Positions 18,534 through 26,392 of a DNA stretch of 64,000 nt are shown piece after piece; position 1 is the first letter of the stretch, and each line of letters begins with the position of its first letter. The position numbers and the translations under genes are program-made. The notes below the pieces were generated by a model, which worked only from the letters and a program-made list of their open reading frames with translations, made no database searches and was not told where the DNA came from. The stretch is from Cognatundibacterium oligocarboniphilum (GTDB lineage: Bacteria; Pseudomonadota; Gammaproteobacteria; Burkholderiales; Burkholderiaceae_D), in assembly GCF_013377855.1 (NCBI RefSeq), contig NZ_JABXYJ010000010.1, positions 1 to 64,000 on the forward strand, read 5' to 3'.

Positions 18534-18843
18534 ACTTGTCTACTGAATCTACTAAAAACCCCTTTAATAACAATCCCTTGCCATCAATTTTCGCCTTTCC
18601 GAAGGATGAAAATTTTTGGCGAATTGACTGGTTCGGTGTAGTAGTCGCTTTCCCTAATCGACTGCTACACCGAACGCAACCCTCTGTGCTGGTACACCTT
18701 TCGCGTGTACTGAATCCTTTCTTTCAGGAAAATCCCGCTCTACTCCTTGCTCCAGACTGCACATTTGCGTCGAGACAACGCAAGGTGTGGATTTCGGTCG
18801 GAACATTGCCCCTGCTGCGCACCGGCGATATCTGGTGCAATAG
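18472..18843. other. Low-GC junction region between lipA and the two-component island
   Basis: This 372-base stretch has no convincing gene. It carries the 20-base repeats (18454-18533) and a 17-bp inverted repeat (18631-18675). An open frame of 169 codons from 18515 runs through it and into the antisense of the kinase gene, with no recognisable domain. It is likely debris of an insertion. Confidence 0.5.
18631..18675. repeat. 17-bp inverted repeat (long hairpin)
   Basis: GTTCGGTGTAGTAGTCG (18631-18647) and CGACTGCTACACCGAAC (18659-18675) are inverted copies with a single mismatch around an 11-base loop. No T run is present, so it is not a standard terminator. Confidence 0.75.
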
Positions 18844-20220
18844 TCAGTTGATATTCGCCAGAGAAGAGGCGGTGACGGGAAAGTGGATGGTGACGCTCAA
18901 GCCGGTCTGTTTCTCTGGGTCGGAAAAGTCGAGGCGGATCTCAGCATTGATACGACTGACAATCGTCTGGACGATGGATAGCCCCAGGCCCGAGCCAATC
19001 TGCTCGCTCCCGAGTGTGCGGTAGAAAGGGTCAAAGACCCGTTCTCGTTCAGTCAACTGAATGCCGGGTCCATTATCCTGAATACGCAGTACGACCTGTC
19101 CTTCTGACACACCTACAGAAAGATCAACCCGCCCGCCCTCTGGCGTATAGCGAATGGCGTTATCAACCAGATTCCTGACCACAGCGATCATGTCCAGCTC
19201 GCTGGCCCACACTCCGGCGTCCTGCGTACCTTCGACGCCGATGTCGATGTGCCTGGCCTCGGCCAGCGGCATCTGGTCTTCCAGCACGCGGCGGTAGATG
19301 CTCTGCACGGATACCGGCGCCTTCGGGACGTCGGTGGTCGACTGCGCTTTAGCCAGGGCCAGAAGCTGATCCAGCAGGCTGCGACCGCGCTCGATCCCCT
19401 GGCGCAGAACGGTGAGCCGTTCGCGCGCCAGGCCGGACATTTCGGCATCGGCCAGCCGCTCAGCCTGGAGCGACAGTGCAGTCAGCGGTGAGCGCAACTC
19501 GTGCGCAGCATCGGCCACAAAGCGGCGCTGAGCGTCCATCGACTGGCCGACACGGGTCAACAGGCGATTGATCGCCACAGCGAATGGGCGTACCTCAACC
19601 GGAAGATGGTGGTCTTCGACGGGGTGTAGCTCTTGCTCTGCCCGCTGGTCGATTTCTCTGGAAAGTGCCGCAATGGGCCGGAACATCTTGCGCACCAGAT
19701 CAGCGACGATCAACAACAGCACCGGCATAAGAATCAGGAAAGGCATCACCGTGCGCAGCGCCCCGTCACGGGCGATTTCATTGCGAAAGCCAGACTCCTG
19801 AGCCACGGCGATGCGTTCGCCGTTCGCCGTAGTTCTGACCAGCACACGAAACGTCTCGCCACCAAGCTCCAGCGTATGTAATCCATCCGCCAGGGCCGTC
19901 GGGAGCGGGAGTACGCCTCCTGCGTCCACACCTGCGGCAGAGTGGCTGATTGCACCCAAGCGCTGGACGATCACGTGCGACTCTTCATCGGTATCCTTGC
20001 GGCGGGTATCGGTGGTCGGCATTGTCGGCGACAGATGCTGACGATCCATGAGCTGCGCCACCTGACGCAGTACGTCGTCCTGCAGCTCGTGGGCCTCGTC
20101 GAAGGCAGATATAAAAGAGAAGACGCCAGCTACGATAGCCACGACGAGGATAGCCAGCGACAAGGTGAATGACAGCTTGAGCTGGACCGACTCGTTCAAG
20201 CGTCTTTTGAGACCATCCAT
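18844..20220 (-). CDS. Sensor histidine kinase (QseC/PmrB/TctE type)
   Basis: The 458-residue membrane kinase has one span near 17-39, a periplasmic sensor region, and a second span near 158-175. It then has a HAMP-like linker, the phosphoacceptor H240 in RFVADAAHELRSPLTAL, an N box NLVDNAIRYTPEGG, and DNGPGI and GSGLGLSIV ATP-lid motifs. Its gene overlaps the response regulator by 25 bases. It is last in a run of minus-strand genes (from 23962) that probably form its own regulon, since PepSY proteins and cytochrome b561 are often targets of such systems. Confidence 0.9.
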   Translation of the reverse strand: MDGLKRRLNESVQLKLSFTLSLAILVVAIVAGVFSFISAFDEAHELQDDVLRQVAQLMDRQHLSPTMPTTDTRRKDTDEESHVIVQRLGAISHSAAGVDAGGVLPLPTALADGLHTLELGGETFRVLVRTTANGERIAVAQESGFRNEIARDGALRTVMPFLILMPVLLLIVADLVRKMFRPIAALSREIDQRAEQELHPVEDHHLPVEVRPFAVAINRLLTRVGQSMDAQRRFVADAAHELRSPLTALSLQAERLADAEMSGLARERLTVLRQGIERGRSLLDQLLALAKAQSTTDVPKAPVSVQSIYRRVLEDQMPLAEARHIDIGVEGTQDAGVWASELDMIAVVRNLVDNAIRYTPEGGRVDLSVGVSEGQVVLRIQDNGPGIQLTERERVFDPFYRTLGSEQIGSGLGLSIVQTIVSRINAEIRLDFSDPEKQTGLSVTIHFPVTASSLANIN

Positions 20221-20861
20221 CCGACTCCCCTGACGTTTTTAATGACTCCGCTGCCGAGTTTGCGTCGCAGCGCGTGAATCAGATATTCAACCGCATTGCT
20301 TTCGACTTCCTCGCTCCAGCCGTAGATGCGATCCTCCAGCTCGCTGCGCGAGAGAATAGCCCCGGGTCGCACCAGCAAGGCTTGCAGCAGCGAGAATTCC
20401 CGATTGGACAGTTGTTGAGGGGAGCCACCATTGACGCTGGCCTCTTTGGTGGCGGGATCCAGCGAGACCATGCCGTTGCTGAGTACGGGTGAGGCGTTGC
20501 CGCCCTTACGTCGCAAAACAGCGCGCATCCTGGCCAGCAGTTCCGCCATCTGAAAGGGTTTGGATACATAATCGTCGGCTCCGCCGTCCAGGCCGCGCAG
20601 TCGGTCATCCAGGCCATCCCGTGCCGTGATAATGAGCAGGGGAATCGGGTTATCCGTGGAGCGAATGGTGTCCAGCACCTCCAGACCATCCTTGCCTGGC
20701 AGCCCCAGGTCGAGCAGCATCAGATCGTAACGCTGGCAACGCAATGTCGTGAGAGCATTCTGCCCATTTCTCACCCAGTCGGTAGCATAAGACGCATCCT
20801 TCAATGCGCCCATGATCGCTTCACCGATCATGAGATCGTCTTCGACCAGCAATACCCGCAT
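20196..20861 (-). CDS. OmpR/PhoB-family response regulator
   Basis: The 221-residue protein has a receiver with acidic pair in VEDD, phosphorylated D51 (LLDLGLPG) and lysine in DDYVSKPF, then a C-terminal winged helix (LSNREFSLLQALL, YLIHALRRKLG). I start at the ATG at 20861, preceded by GGAGGAAT; a longer frame adds ten residues. It overlaps the kinase gene by 25 bases and lies 26 bases after the cytochrome b561 gene. Confidence 0.93.
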   Translation of the reverse strand: MRVLLVEDDLMIGEAIMGALKDASYATDWVRNGQNALTTLRCQRYDLMLLDLGLPGKDGLEVLDTIRSTDNPIPLLIITARDGLDDRLRGLDGGADDYVSKPFQMAELLARMRAVLRRKGGNASPVLSNGMVSLDPATKEASVNGGSPQQLSNREFSLLQALLVRPGAILSRSELEDRIYGWSEEVESNAVEYLIHALRRKLGSGVIKNVRGVGWMVSKDA

Positions 20862-20887
20862 TATTCCTCCATTCAAATTACGGTATA

Positions 20888-21442
20888 TCAAGGAAGCATG
20901 GAATCAAGCACATCATCTTTCAACCTGAAATGATGGTAAAGGGCGGCACAAGCATGAATTCCCGCCAGCCAGAGAATGGAATCACCCAAAAACTTGTGCA
21001 CATCCCCCCAGTCTGCGACTTCCGCCAAAGATGAACTGGTCATCCATGGTAACCCGTTCATCCGTAGTCCACCTAGCAAAGTCAGGGGATGGCTTTCGGA
21101 TCCCAATGCCATCAGTGCAGACAAAGGCAGTGCAAACAGCAGCCCCCATAAAGCAATATGCATGAACCGGGACAAAAAATGTTGCCACGGAGGCAGTGGA
21201 TGGTGAGGTGCATCTGGTCGGAAGAGAACCCAGATCAAACGCAAACAGGTCATAACAAATACACCGGCACCGAGAGTTTCATGCCAGACAATATCGCGTC
21301 TTGTTCCTGGGTCGATACCGGAACCGATCAAATGGCCGAAATCATCAGGGCCTAACAAGAATGCTGCGAAAACCATCACTGCAGTAATCCAGTGAAAGAC
21401 TCTGCTGAAAACATCATACTGATTACTTTTGCTTTTGTTCAA
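20888..21442 (-). CDS. Cytochrome b561 family protein
   Basis: The 184-residue protein has four membrane spans and histidines suited to binding two b hemes: H17 (FHWIT), H54 (WHETLG), H149 (VHKFLGD) and H163 (IHACAALYHHF). It should transfer electrons between quinol and a periplasmic partner, as CybB-like proteins do. It sits directly upstream of the response regulator gene on the same strand. Confidence 0.9.
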   Translation of the reverse strand: MNKSKSNQYDVFSRVFHWITAVMVFAAFLLGPDDFGHLIGSGIDPGTRRDIVWHETLGAGVFVMTCLRLIWVLFRPDAPHHPLPPWQHFLSRFMHIALWGLLFALPLSALMALGSESHPLTLLGGLRMNGLPWMTSSSLAEVADWGDVHKFLGDSILWLAGIHACAALYHHFRLKDDVLDSMLP

Positions 21443-21584
21443 TTTGATACCTCTTCCGAAAATTCTGTGCGCATTTGAAAAAAAATTGCGGTATCAGTGC
21501 ACCGTCCTGACAACCCGCAGGCACAGATTCATGAACATCGAGACAGCATCACTACCGGTTTCGCAGGAGGTGGCAGCAATCTTG

Positions 21585-21655
21585 ATGAGCCACAAACCCA
21601 GCGTGACCTCGATCCCCTGGACAGCATGTGTTCAGGGGATTCATGAGCCACAAAC
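21585..21655. repeat. Hairpin flanked by 13-base direct repeats
   Basis: ATGAGCCACAAAC occurs at 21585-21597 and 21643-21655. Between them ATCCCCTGGACA (21612-21623) and TGTTCAGGGGAT (21629-21640) form a 12-bp stem with one mismatch. The arrangement resembles a small inserted hairpin with duplicated flanks. Confidence 0.55.
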
Positions 21656-21658
21656 GGA

Positions 21659-22099
21659 TCAGGCTTTGCCTTCGAGCGTATCGAAGGTTTTCAGTAAATT
21701 AGCCATCGCTGCCTTGCAATCGGCCTGGTTTGGCGTATCGGCGCGCAGAGCAGCCAATGACTTGTCGATAGCTTTGTCGAGCAGATGCCAGTCATCGGCT
21801 GCCCTGGGTTTCAAGCCAGCCTCGGCTGAGTCCCATGCGACTTCCAAATCTTTGATGCGTGTCTTGGCGGCAGGCAGATCACCCTTGTCAACAATAGTGG
21901 CAACGTCGACGGCGATGCTGCGGAAAGCCGACAGATCACCGAGTCTGGAAGCGGTTTTCCCCTGTGTTGAGGTGACGGTCTGAGCCGGTGTGCTTGCGTT
22001 GTTCTGATCGGCGGACTTGGAACAACCGGCTGCCAGCGCCAGCAACATGACCGCTGACGCGGCGACAACAGGACGAATGATTAAGTGATGCTTGAACAT
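21659..22099 (-). CDS. Small helical lipoprotein, unknown function
   Basis: The 146-residue product has a lipoprotein signal ending LALAAGC, then a Thr/Ser/Gln-rich linker and a mainly helical domain ([41 protein letters not shown]...). I do not recognise the family with certainty. It lies between the COG4705 gene and the cytochrome b561 gene, and all are on the same strand with short gaps, so a role in the same envelope response is likely. Confidence 0.72.
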   Translation of the reverse strand: MFKHHLIIRPVVAASAVMLLALAAGCSKSADQNNASTPAQTVTSTQGKTASRLGDLSAFRSIAVDVATIVDKGDLPAAKTRIKDLEVAWDSAEAGLKPRAADDWHLLDKAIDKSLAALRADTPNQADCKAAMANLLKTFDTLEGKA

Positions 22100-22128
22100 A
22101 TTTTTCTCCTTGTGTGATGGGAAGTACG

Positions 22129-22911
22129 TTATTCAGCGAGCTGGGTTGAGCGGCGTCCATTCATACCGATCTGCGCGACGGCCACCAGCATGACGATCAC
22201 CGAGAGGAACAGGGCGCTTGTCCACATGGCACCCATGCCAAGACCGCCATAGGTTCTGGCCTGCGTCAGCAAGTCGCCGAGCGCAGCGCCGAAAGGACGG
22301 GTCAGGATGTAGGCGATCCAGAAGGTCAGCACCGCGTTGCCGCCCATGCGCCAGGCCACATAGGTGACGCCAATCAGCGTACCGAATGCCACGACGCCCC
22401 AACTAAAGCCCAGACCCAATGCCTCGGTCGCCAGATCGCCGGCAGCCGTGCCTAGCGCAAACGTACAGAGGATGGCAGCCCAATAGAACAACTCCCGATT
22501 GCGCGTTACGATGTCATGAATCGACAGGGTGCGCTCGACCCGATACCAAACGAAGAAGATCGCGGCAAGCGCCACGGTGAACGCCGGGGTACTGATATAC
22601 AGGCTGACGCCAAGGCCATCGGTCAGCAAATCGGTTATCTGCGTGCCGACCACGCTGACCAGCACCACCGTCAGCCAATAAATCCAGGGGGTATAGCGGC
22701 GGGTACGCAGCTGCATGAACATGGCGGTCACCAACAGAGCGGCCATGACGCTTCGCGTCAGACCTTGCCCCAAGCCCGCCTCGACTGCCAGATAGTCGGC
22801 AACAGTTTCCCCAACTGTCGTGGACATGATTTTGATGATCCAGAAGGAAAGAGCGACCTCCGGGACTTTGTTGAGCCAGCCAGTGGTGGTGCTCGTTGGT
22901 AATTTGTTCAT
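22129..22911 (-). CDS. COG4705-type uncharacterised membrane protein
   Basis: The 260-residue protein has about seven membrane spans and internal similarity between repeats: [19 protein letters not shown] near the start and related segments around [11 protein letters not shown] and [19 protein letters not shown]. This is the COG4705 pattern. Function is unknown; relatives commonly neighbour two-component systems and PepSY proteins, as here. It is 30 bases upstream of the lipoprotein gene and 68 bases downstream of the PAP2 gene. Confidence 0.8.
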   Translation of the reverse strand: MNKLPTSTTTGWLNKVPEVALSFWIIKIMSTTVGETVADYLAVEAGLGQGLTRSVMAALLVTAMFMQLRTRRYTPWIYWLTVVLVSVVGTQITDLLTDGLGVSLYISTPAFTVALAAIFFVWYRVERTLSIHDIVTRNRELFYWAAILCTFALGTAAGDLATEALGLGFSWGVVAFGTLIGVTYVAWRMGGNAVLTFWIAYILTRPFGAALGDLLTQARTYGGLGMGAMWTSALFLSVIVMLVAVAQIGMNGRRSTQLAE

Positions 22912-22979
22912 TGTGTTCTCCTTCCGAGGTAAAGTATTTAGCGTTAGTTTGTCTGGCCAGACTTAGCCAACCCATAGGC

Positions 22980-23576
22980 TTACTCGCGTACCCATCCGAG
23001 CGCGATCAATTTGCCAAAAAGCCGGTGATGAATTGCGGTGGCGAGTCTGTAACCAGGCCCCAGATACCAGTGGGCTCCACGCAAGGTAAGCCAAGCACTG
23101 AGTAAAGCGACCGAGATCGCCCCGAGCATGTCAAACGGGAAATGCACACCAAGGTAGATGCGCCCCCATGCGATGGGGACGCCCAACAAGGCTAGACCAA
23201 TGCCTGTGCTGCGATGTTGTTGCTGTAGCAGGAGGCTAAACGCAACGGTCCACCACAGCGTCAAGTGATCGCTTGGAAAAGAGGAATCGGCAATATGAGG
23301 GATAAGGGTGTGCCCTAGACCGATCATGAAAGGTCGGGGGTGCGTCCAGGCCAATCCGATGGCTTGGTTAATCAGAAGGCCCAGTAACCCCGATGCGGTT
23401 GCAATGAGCATGGCCTTGCGAATGCCTTCGCTGCCCCGCAGCCAGCCGATACCGATCAGAAGCGGTACTGCCCAGATGAGCTGCTCGGCAAAGAAGGTGG
23501 CCAGCATCAGCGCCAAAGCACTGGGACGCTCTGGCGCGTTCAGCCAGAGAAACAGTGTGTGGTTGAGTGATTCCAT
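22980..23576 (-). CDS. PAP2-family membrane phosphatase (BcrC-like)
   Basis: The 198-residue protein carries the three phosphatase motifs: THPRP (78-82), SFPSDH (99-104, with PSDH where PSGH is usual) and WGRIYLGVHFPFD (137-149; Arg139, His145, Asp149). Such enzymes remove phosphate from undecaprenyl diphosphate or from lipid A/PG phosphates. The Asp in PSDH is shared with BcrC-type undecaprenyl-diphosphatases, so cell-envelope lipid recycling is the best guess. Confidence 0.85.
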   Translation of the reverse strand: MESLNHTLFLWLNAPERPSALALMLATFFAEQLIWAVPLLIGIGWLRGSEGIRKAMLIATASGLLGLLINQAIGLAWTHPRPFMIGLGHTLIPHIADSSFPSDHLTLWWTVAFSLLLQQQHRSTGIGLALLGVPIAWGRIYLGVHFPFDMLGAISVALLSAWLTLRGAHWYLGPGYRLATAIHHRLFGKLIALGWVRE

Positions 23577-23632
23577 AAGATCTCCGTGCCGGATCGCCGA
23601 TCAAGAGACAACCCGGCCATGTTGGCGAGGTG

Positions 23633-23962
23633 TCAGTCCTGCTTATCGTAGTCGTCATCTGCTTTATCTTCAGCGGACGAGATGACCGTGCCTTTGTCGG
23701 CATCAACCCGGACATCGAAGACCCTGGCTCCGCTGACGACCTCCACGTCGTAGACCCAGCCTTGCTTTGAGTTCTCGTATTCGACACGCGACGCCTTGCC
23801 GTTGGCATGTTGCTCGGCGACAGTGACGGCCTGAGCAAGCGGAATCTTGGCTTTACTGATTGCCATGGCATCGTTTTCCATGCCGCCTTTGGCGGCGTAG
23901 GCCACGGCCCCTGTCGCTGCAATGGCGATAGCCAGTAAGGAAAGTTTGGTGTAGCGGTACAT
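23633..23962 (-). CDS. PepSY-domain periplasmic protein
   Basis: The 109-residue product has a signal peptide (MYRYTKLSLLAIAIAATGAVAYA) and a PepSY domain (AQAVTVAEQHANGKASRVEYENSKQGWVYDVEVVSGARVFDVRVDADKGTVIS). The tail is acidic (EDKADDDYDKQD). I start at the ATG at 23962. It is the first gene of the minus-strand island; small PepSY proteins are frequent strongly induced targets of adjacent two-component systems. Confidence 0.87.
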   Translation of the reverse strand: MYRYTKLSLLAIAIAATGAVAYAAKGGMENDAMAISKAKIPLAQAVTVAEQHANGKASRVEYENSKQGWVYDVEVVSGARVFDVRVDADKGTVISSAEDKADDDYDKQD

Positions 23963-24060
23963 GATATTTCTCCAGAAGAGTGCAGGAATTTGCACAATGG
24001 AGAAGTTACACATGTAGACTTAGCTCATACTGAGTTCATCCGTCGCCGCGATTGCTGCGG

Positions 24061-24213
24061 ATGACACAATATCCTGCCCCGGAATTGGCTGATACCGGAC
24101 TGCAGGCAGAATTTTCGGAAACGGAGCTCACATCCCTGACCGCTGGCGTCGCTGCAATCAATGCCTGGAACCGCATCGCTGGCGACTTGAAGTTTTCCCC
24201 GTCAATTGAATAA
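24061..24213 (+). pseudogene. C-terminal remnant of an AhpD/carboxymuconolactone decarboxylase-family gene
   Basis: This frame encodes 50 residues ending in a stop. The part QAEFSETELTSLTAGVAAIN followed by AWNRIAGDLKFSP matches the C-terminal helices of AhpD-like CMD proteins (typically FSdeEiv.LT.aia.INaWNRl). The catalytic N-terminal part (CxxC) is missing. TfoX follows in the same direction. The truncation coincides with the outer edge of the minus-strand island, suggesting that the insertion cut this gene. Confidence 0.68.
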
Positions 24214-24240
24214 GTCCATACAGCCCAATCAGGAAGGCGC

Positions 24241-24543
24241 ATGAATACCAGCAGTCAATTCGTCGATTACGTACGGGAGCTTCTTGCTCCATTAGCGCCA
24301 TTCACGGATGGAAAATTTTTCGGCGGCCATGCCATGAAATACCAGGGTATCCAGTTCGCCATGATCATGGGGAATACCCTTTACTTTCGCGTCAACGCCA
24401 ACACCCGGCCTGAATACGAAAGACGTGGCTGTCAGCCGTTTTCATACAGCACAAAAAAGGGGCTTGTCGAGGTCAGAAAATTTTATTCTTTGCCAGAGGA
24501 ACTGTTTGAGCAGCCCGAAGAATTGCTGGTCTGGGCCAGATAG
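24241..24543 (+). CDS. TfoX N-terminal domain protein
   Basis: The 100-residue protein matches the TfoX_N domain: FVDYVRELLAPLAPFTDGKFFGGHAMKYQGIQFAMIMGNTLYFRVN, then the YSTKKGLVEVRKFYSLPEELFEQPEELLVWAR ending. TfoX regulates competence in some gammaproteobacteria, but stand-alone N domains have no settled role. It starts 27 bases after the truncated CMD gene and was probably co-transcribed with it. Confidence 0.9.
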   Translation: MNTSSQFVDYVRELLAPLAPFTDGKFFGGHAMKYQGIQFAMIMGNTLYFRVNANTRPEYERRGCQPFSYSTKKGLVEVRKFYSLPEELFEQPEELLVWAR

Positions 24544-24584
24544 GCCATCCTCGCCTCAGAAGACCGATAAAGAAAGCATGTACT

Positions 24585-25301
24585 TTACTCGGTCGTACTG
24601 GGGCTCCAGAATGCCTGCTTGACGGCAGGCTGGTCGGCCATGCGGCTCAGGATTGCATCAAGTTCGTCGGAATTCACCGAGGTGGACATCAGCGTGGCTT
24701 CGATTTCAATATCGTCGCTACCGAAAGCGTGCACTTCCAGATCGCGGATCGGGTAATTCGCCAATTCCAGCTCTCTGGACAAATGCGCCAGCACCAGTTT
24801 CTGATGCGGTTTGGCCGCGATGATGTACACGGTGTTGGTGACTTCCACTTCGTCGCCCTCGATCGGCTGGCGGTTGATGCTGTTGACGATCGGTCTTAAC
24901 AAGGTATTGGCCGCCAGCACAAACAAAGTCGCAGCGATGGCTTCCAGGATCAGGTCAGCTCCGGCGGCAGCACCGACTGCGGCTGACCCCCACAGGGTTG
25001 CCGCCGTGTTCAGTCCGCGCACATTGCCGTCTTCACGCATGATGGCACCCGCGCCGAGAAAGCCGATGCCGGACACCACATAGGCGATCACATGCACAGC
25101 ACCGGCATGACCTTCCAGCCGGTTTGCCATATCGACGAATACCGCCGCACCCACTGCCACCAGCACATTGGTTCTCAAGCCAGCGGTCCGCTGCCGGTAT
25201 TGCCGTTCGTAACCGATGACACCGCCCAGCGTGAAGGCGGTAACCAGACTCAGCAAGGTGTCCAGAAATGAACTCAGGTTGATATTTTGTATGGCTTCCA
25301 T
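24585..25301 (-). CDS. MgtC/SapB family membrane protein
   Basis: The 238-residue protein has four to five N-terminal membrane spans with the MgtC signature (GGVIGYERQYRQRTAGLRTNVLVAVGAA, VSGIGFLGAGAIMRE, GLNTAATLW). A C-terminal ACT-like cytosolic domain follows (VYIIAAKPHQKLVLAHLSRELE...). MgtC proteins support growth at low magnesium and in macrophages, in part by inhibiting ATP synthase. It lies 124 bases downstream of the EHGHFH-protein gene on the same strand. Confidence 0.92.
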   Translation of the reverse strand: MEAIQNINLSSFLDTLLSLVTAFTLGGVIGYERQYRQRTAGLRTNVLVAVGAAVFVDMANRLEGHAGAVHVIAYVVSGIGFLGAGAIMREDGNVRGLNTAATLWGSAAVGAAAGADLILEAIAATLFVLAANTLLRPIVNSINRQPIEGDEVEVTNTVYIIAAKPHQKLVLAHLSRELELANYPIRDLEVHAFGSDDIEIEATLMSTSVNSDELDAILSRMADQPAVKQAFWSPSTTE

Positions 25302-25424
25302 CTTGCCCCATCAGAAAAGTCACTCTTCATGTTTTCAGAATGATAAACAATTTTTGCCTGCGCTTCAGAAAAACTGTTGATCCGGCGGCAGCGCAACAAG
25401 TGACTGTTCAGGGGCGATATGGTT

Positions 25425-26114
25425 TTATCCGGCGAGGAATTGCCGGTCCAGATCAATCGGCAGATGCGACAGCACTTCCAGTGTCTGATCCGTGAGTACA
25501 GTACCCGGCTGACAGCTGGCCAGCGCCGCATCGCGCGCAACCAGCAACAGTCTGATCTGCGGCAGGCAGAGCCGGATCAGGTTTGTCAGCATACGTTCAA
25601 TGTCAGGGTGACCGGTGTTGAGCTGTATCCGGGCCAGTAATTGTTCGGTCAGGACGGCGTTCAGCATCAGGTCGCCGGTGACCCAGCTGTTCACCGTAAA
25701 CAGGCTGACCGGCACGCCTTTCGCGTCCAGGCCGATACTCAGCAAATGCCGGGTTTGCACTGTACGCTGCGGTTGCCCGGTAAGCCTGGCGAATGCCTGT
25801 TCGGTACGGGAGTGCAGCCGCCTGCTCCACAGAGGTCGGCGCGCAAACAGGTGAAAGTGCCCATGCTCAACGCTGCCAGGCCGGTCTTCGGGAGAATGCG
25901 AATGATAAAACCACTGATAGGCGCTGCGCAGATCAATCGCATCCTCCTCCGGATAATGCTGCCACTGGCGGGGAGGCTGACCGTCGAGCAAGCGCTGCAA
26001 CAGATGCTCACCCCGCTCAGCCAGCCCGGCGTATGTCTCCAGAATACGCCGGACAGCAGCTGCTCCGGAGGTCTTGGCCAGCGCTGCCGGCCTGCGTCCG
26101 GACGATACGTTCAT
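25425..26114 (-). CDS. Protein with conserved HYPE / YHSH / EHGHFH motifs, function unknown (possibly DUF6969)
   Basis: The 229-residue protein has no signal peptide. A helical N-terminal part (RRILETYAGLAERGEHLLQRLLDG) leads into a histidine-rich core: HYPEED (53-58), YHSH (70-73) and EHGHFHLF (83-90), then a domain with SIGLDAKGVPVSLFTVNSWVTGD. The six histidines could bind a metal. I recall similar proteins as DUF6969, but the label is uncertain. The start is the ATG at 26114, which shares one base with the stop codon of the Cys-rich peptide gene (TGATG), so the two are translationally coupled. That argues for a common function: handling, modifying or exporting the peptide or its metal. 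Confidence 0.78.
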   Translation of the reverse strand: MNVSSGRRPAALAKTSGAAAVRRILETYAGLAERGEHLLQRLLDGQPPRQWQHYPEEDAIDLRSAYQWFYHSHSPEDRPGSVEHGHFHLFARRPLWSRRLHSRTEQAFARLTGQPQRTVQTRHLLSIGLDAKGVPVSLFTVNSWVTGDLMLNAVLTEQLLARIQLNTGHPDIERMLTNLIRLCLPQIRLLLVARDAALASCQPGTVLTDQTLEVLSHLPIDLDRQFLAG

Positions 26115-26392
26115 CAGTGTTTTGGAGCGCACTTAGGTGCACACTTCGGCGCGCATTTCGGGGCACATTTCGGAGCGCACTTCGGAGCACATTTTGCTCC
26201 GCATTTTGCGCCACATTTAGCTTTGGCATGTTTTGCCGGAGCACACCTGGATGCGCATTTCGGAGCGCATTTGCGCATACCGGCTGGCTGGCATTTTACC
26301 TGTGCGTCCGGCATGTCGCCAGCTGCTGCCGGGAGCGCCAGAGTTGCTGCAGTCAGTGCTGCCAGCGAAGCCATTTTCAAAGAAGATTTCAT
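26114..26392 (-). CDS. Exported Cys-rich KCAP/KCG-repeat peptide (novel type)
   Basis: The 92-residue product has a Sec signal peptide (MKSSLKMASLAALTAATLALPAAA) and a mature part of about 68 residues. The mature part holds 12 cysteines (34, 42, 46, 50, 60, 64, 68, 72, 76, 80, 84, 88), nearly all in Lys-Cys-Ala-Pro or Lys-Cys-Gly-Ala steps four residues apart, ending APKH. The six C-terminal KCAP units are encoded by six different synonymous 12-base units, so the repeat is kept at protein level. Lys/Cys repeats of this sort suggest soft-metal (Cu, Zn, Cd) binding or a precursor for cysteine modification, as in HvfA/bufferin peptides, but no DUF692 (MNIO) gene is nearby. Function is inferred. 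Confidence 0.8.
   Translation of the reverse strand: MKSSLKMASLAALTAATLALPAAAGDMPDAQVKCQPAGMRKCAPKCASRCAPAKHAKAKCGAKCGAKCAPKCAPKCAPKCAPKCAPKCAPKH

Noticed and set aside
18515-19024. 169-codon frame across the lipA/kinase junction
   Set aside because: It reads through the inverted repeat and ends in antisense of the kinase; no recognisable domain, so not called as a gene.
24036-24242. 68-codon minus-strand frame
   Set aside because: The opposite strand carries a clear CMD-family C-terminus, so the minus frame is a mirror.
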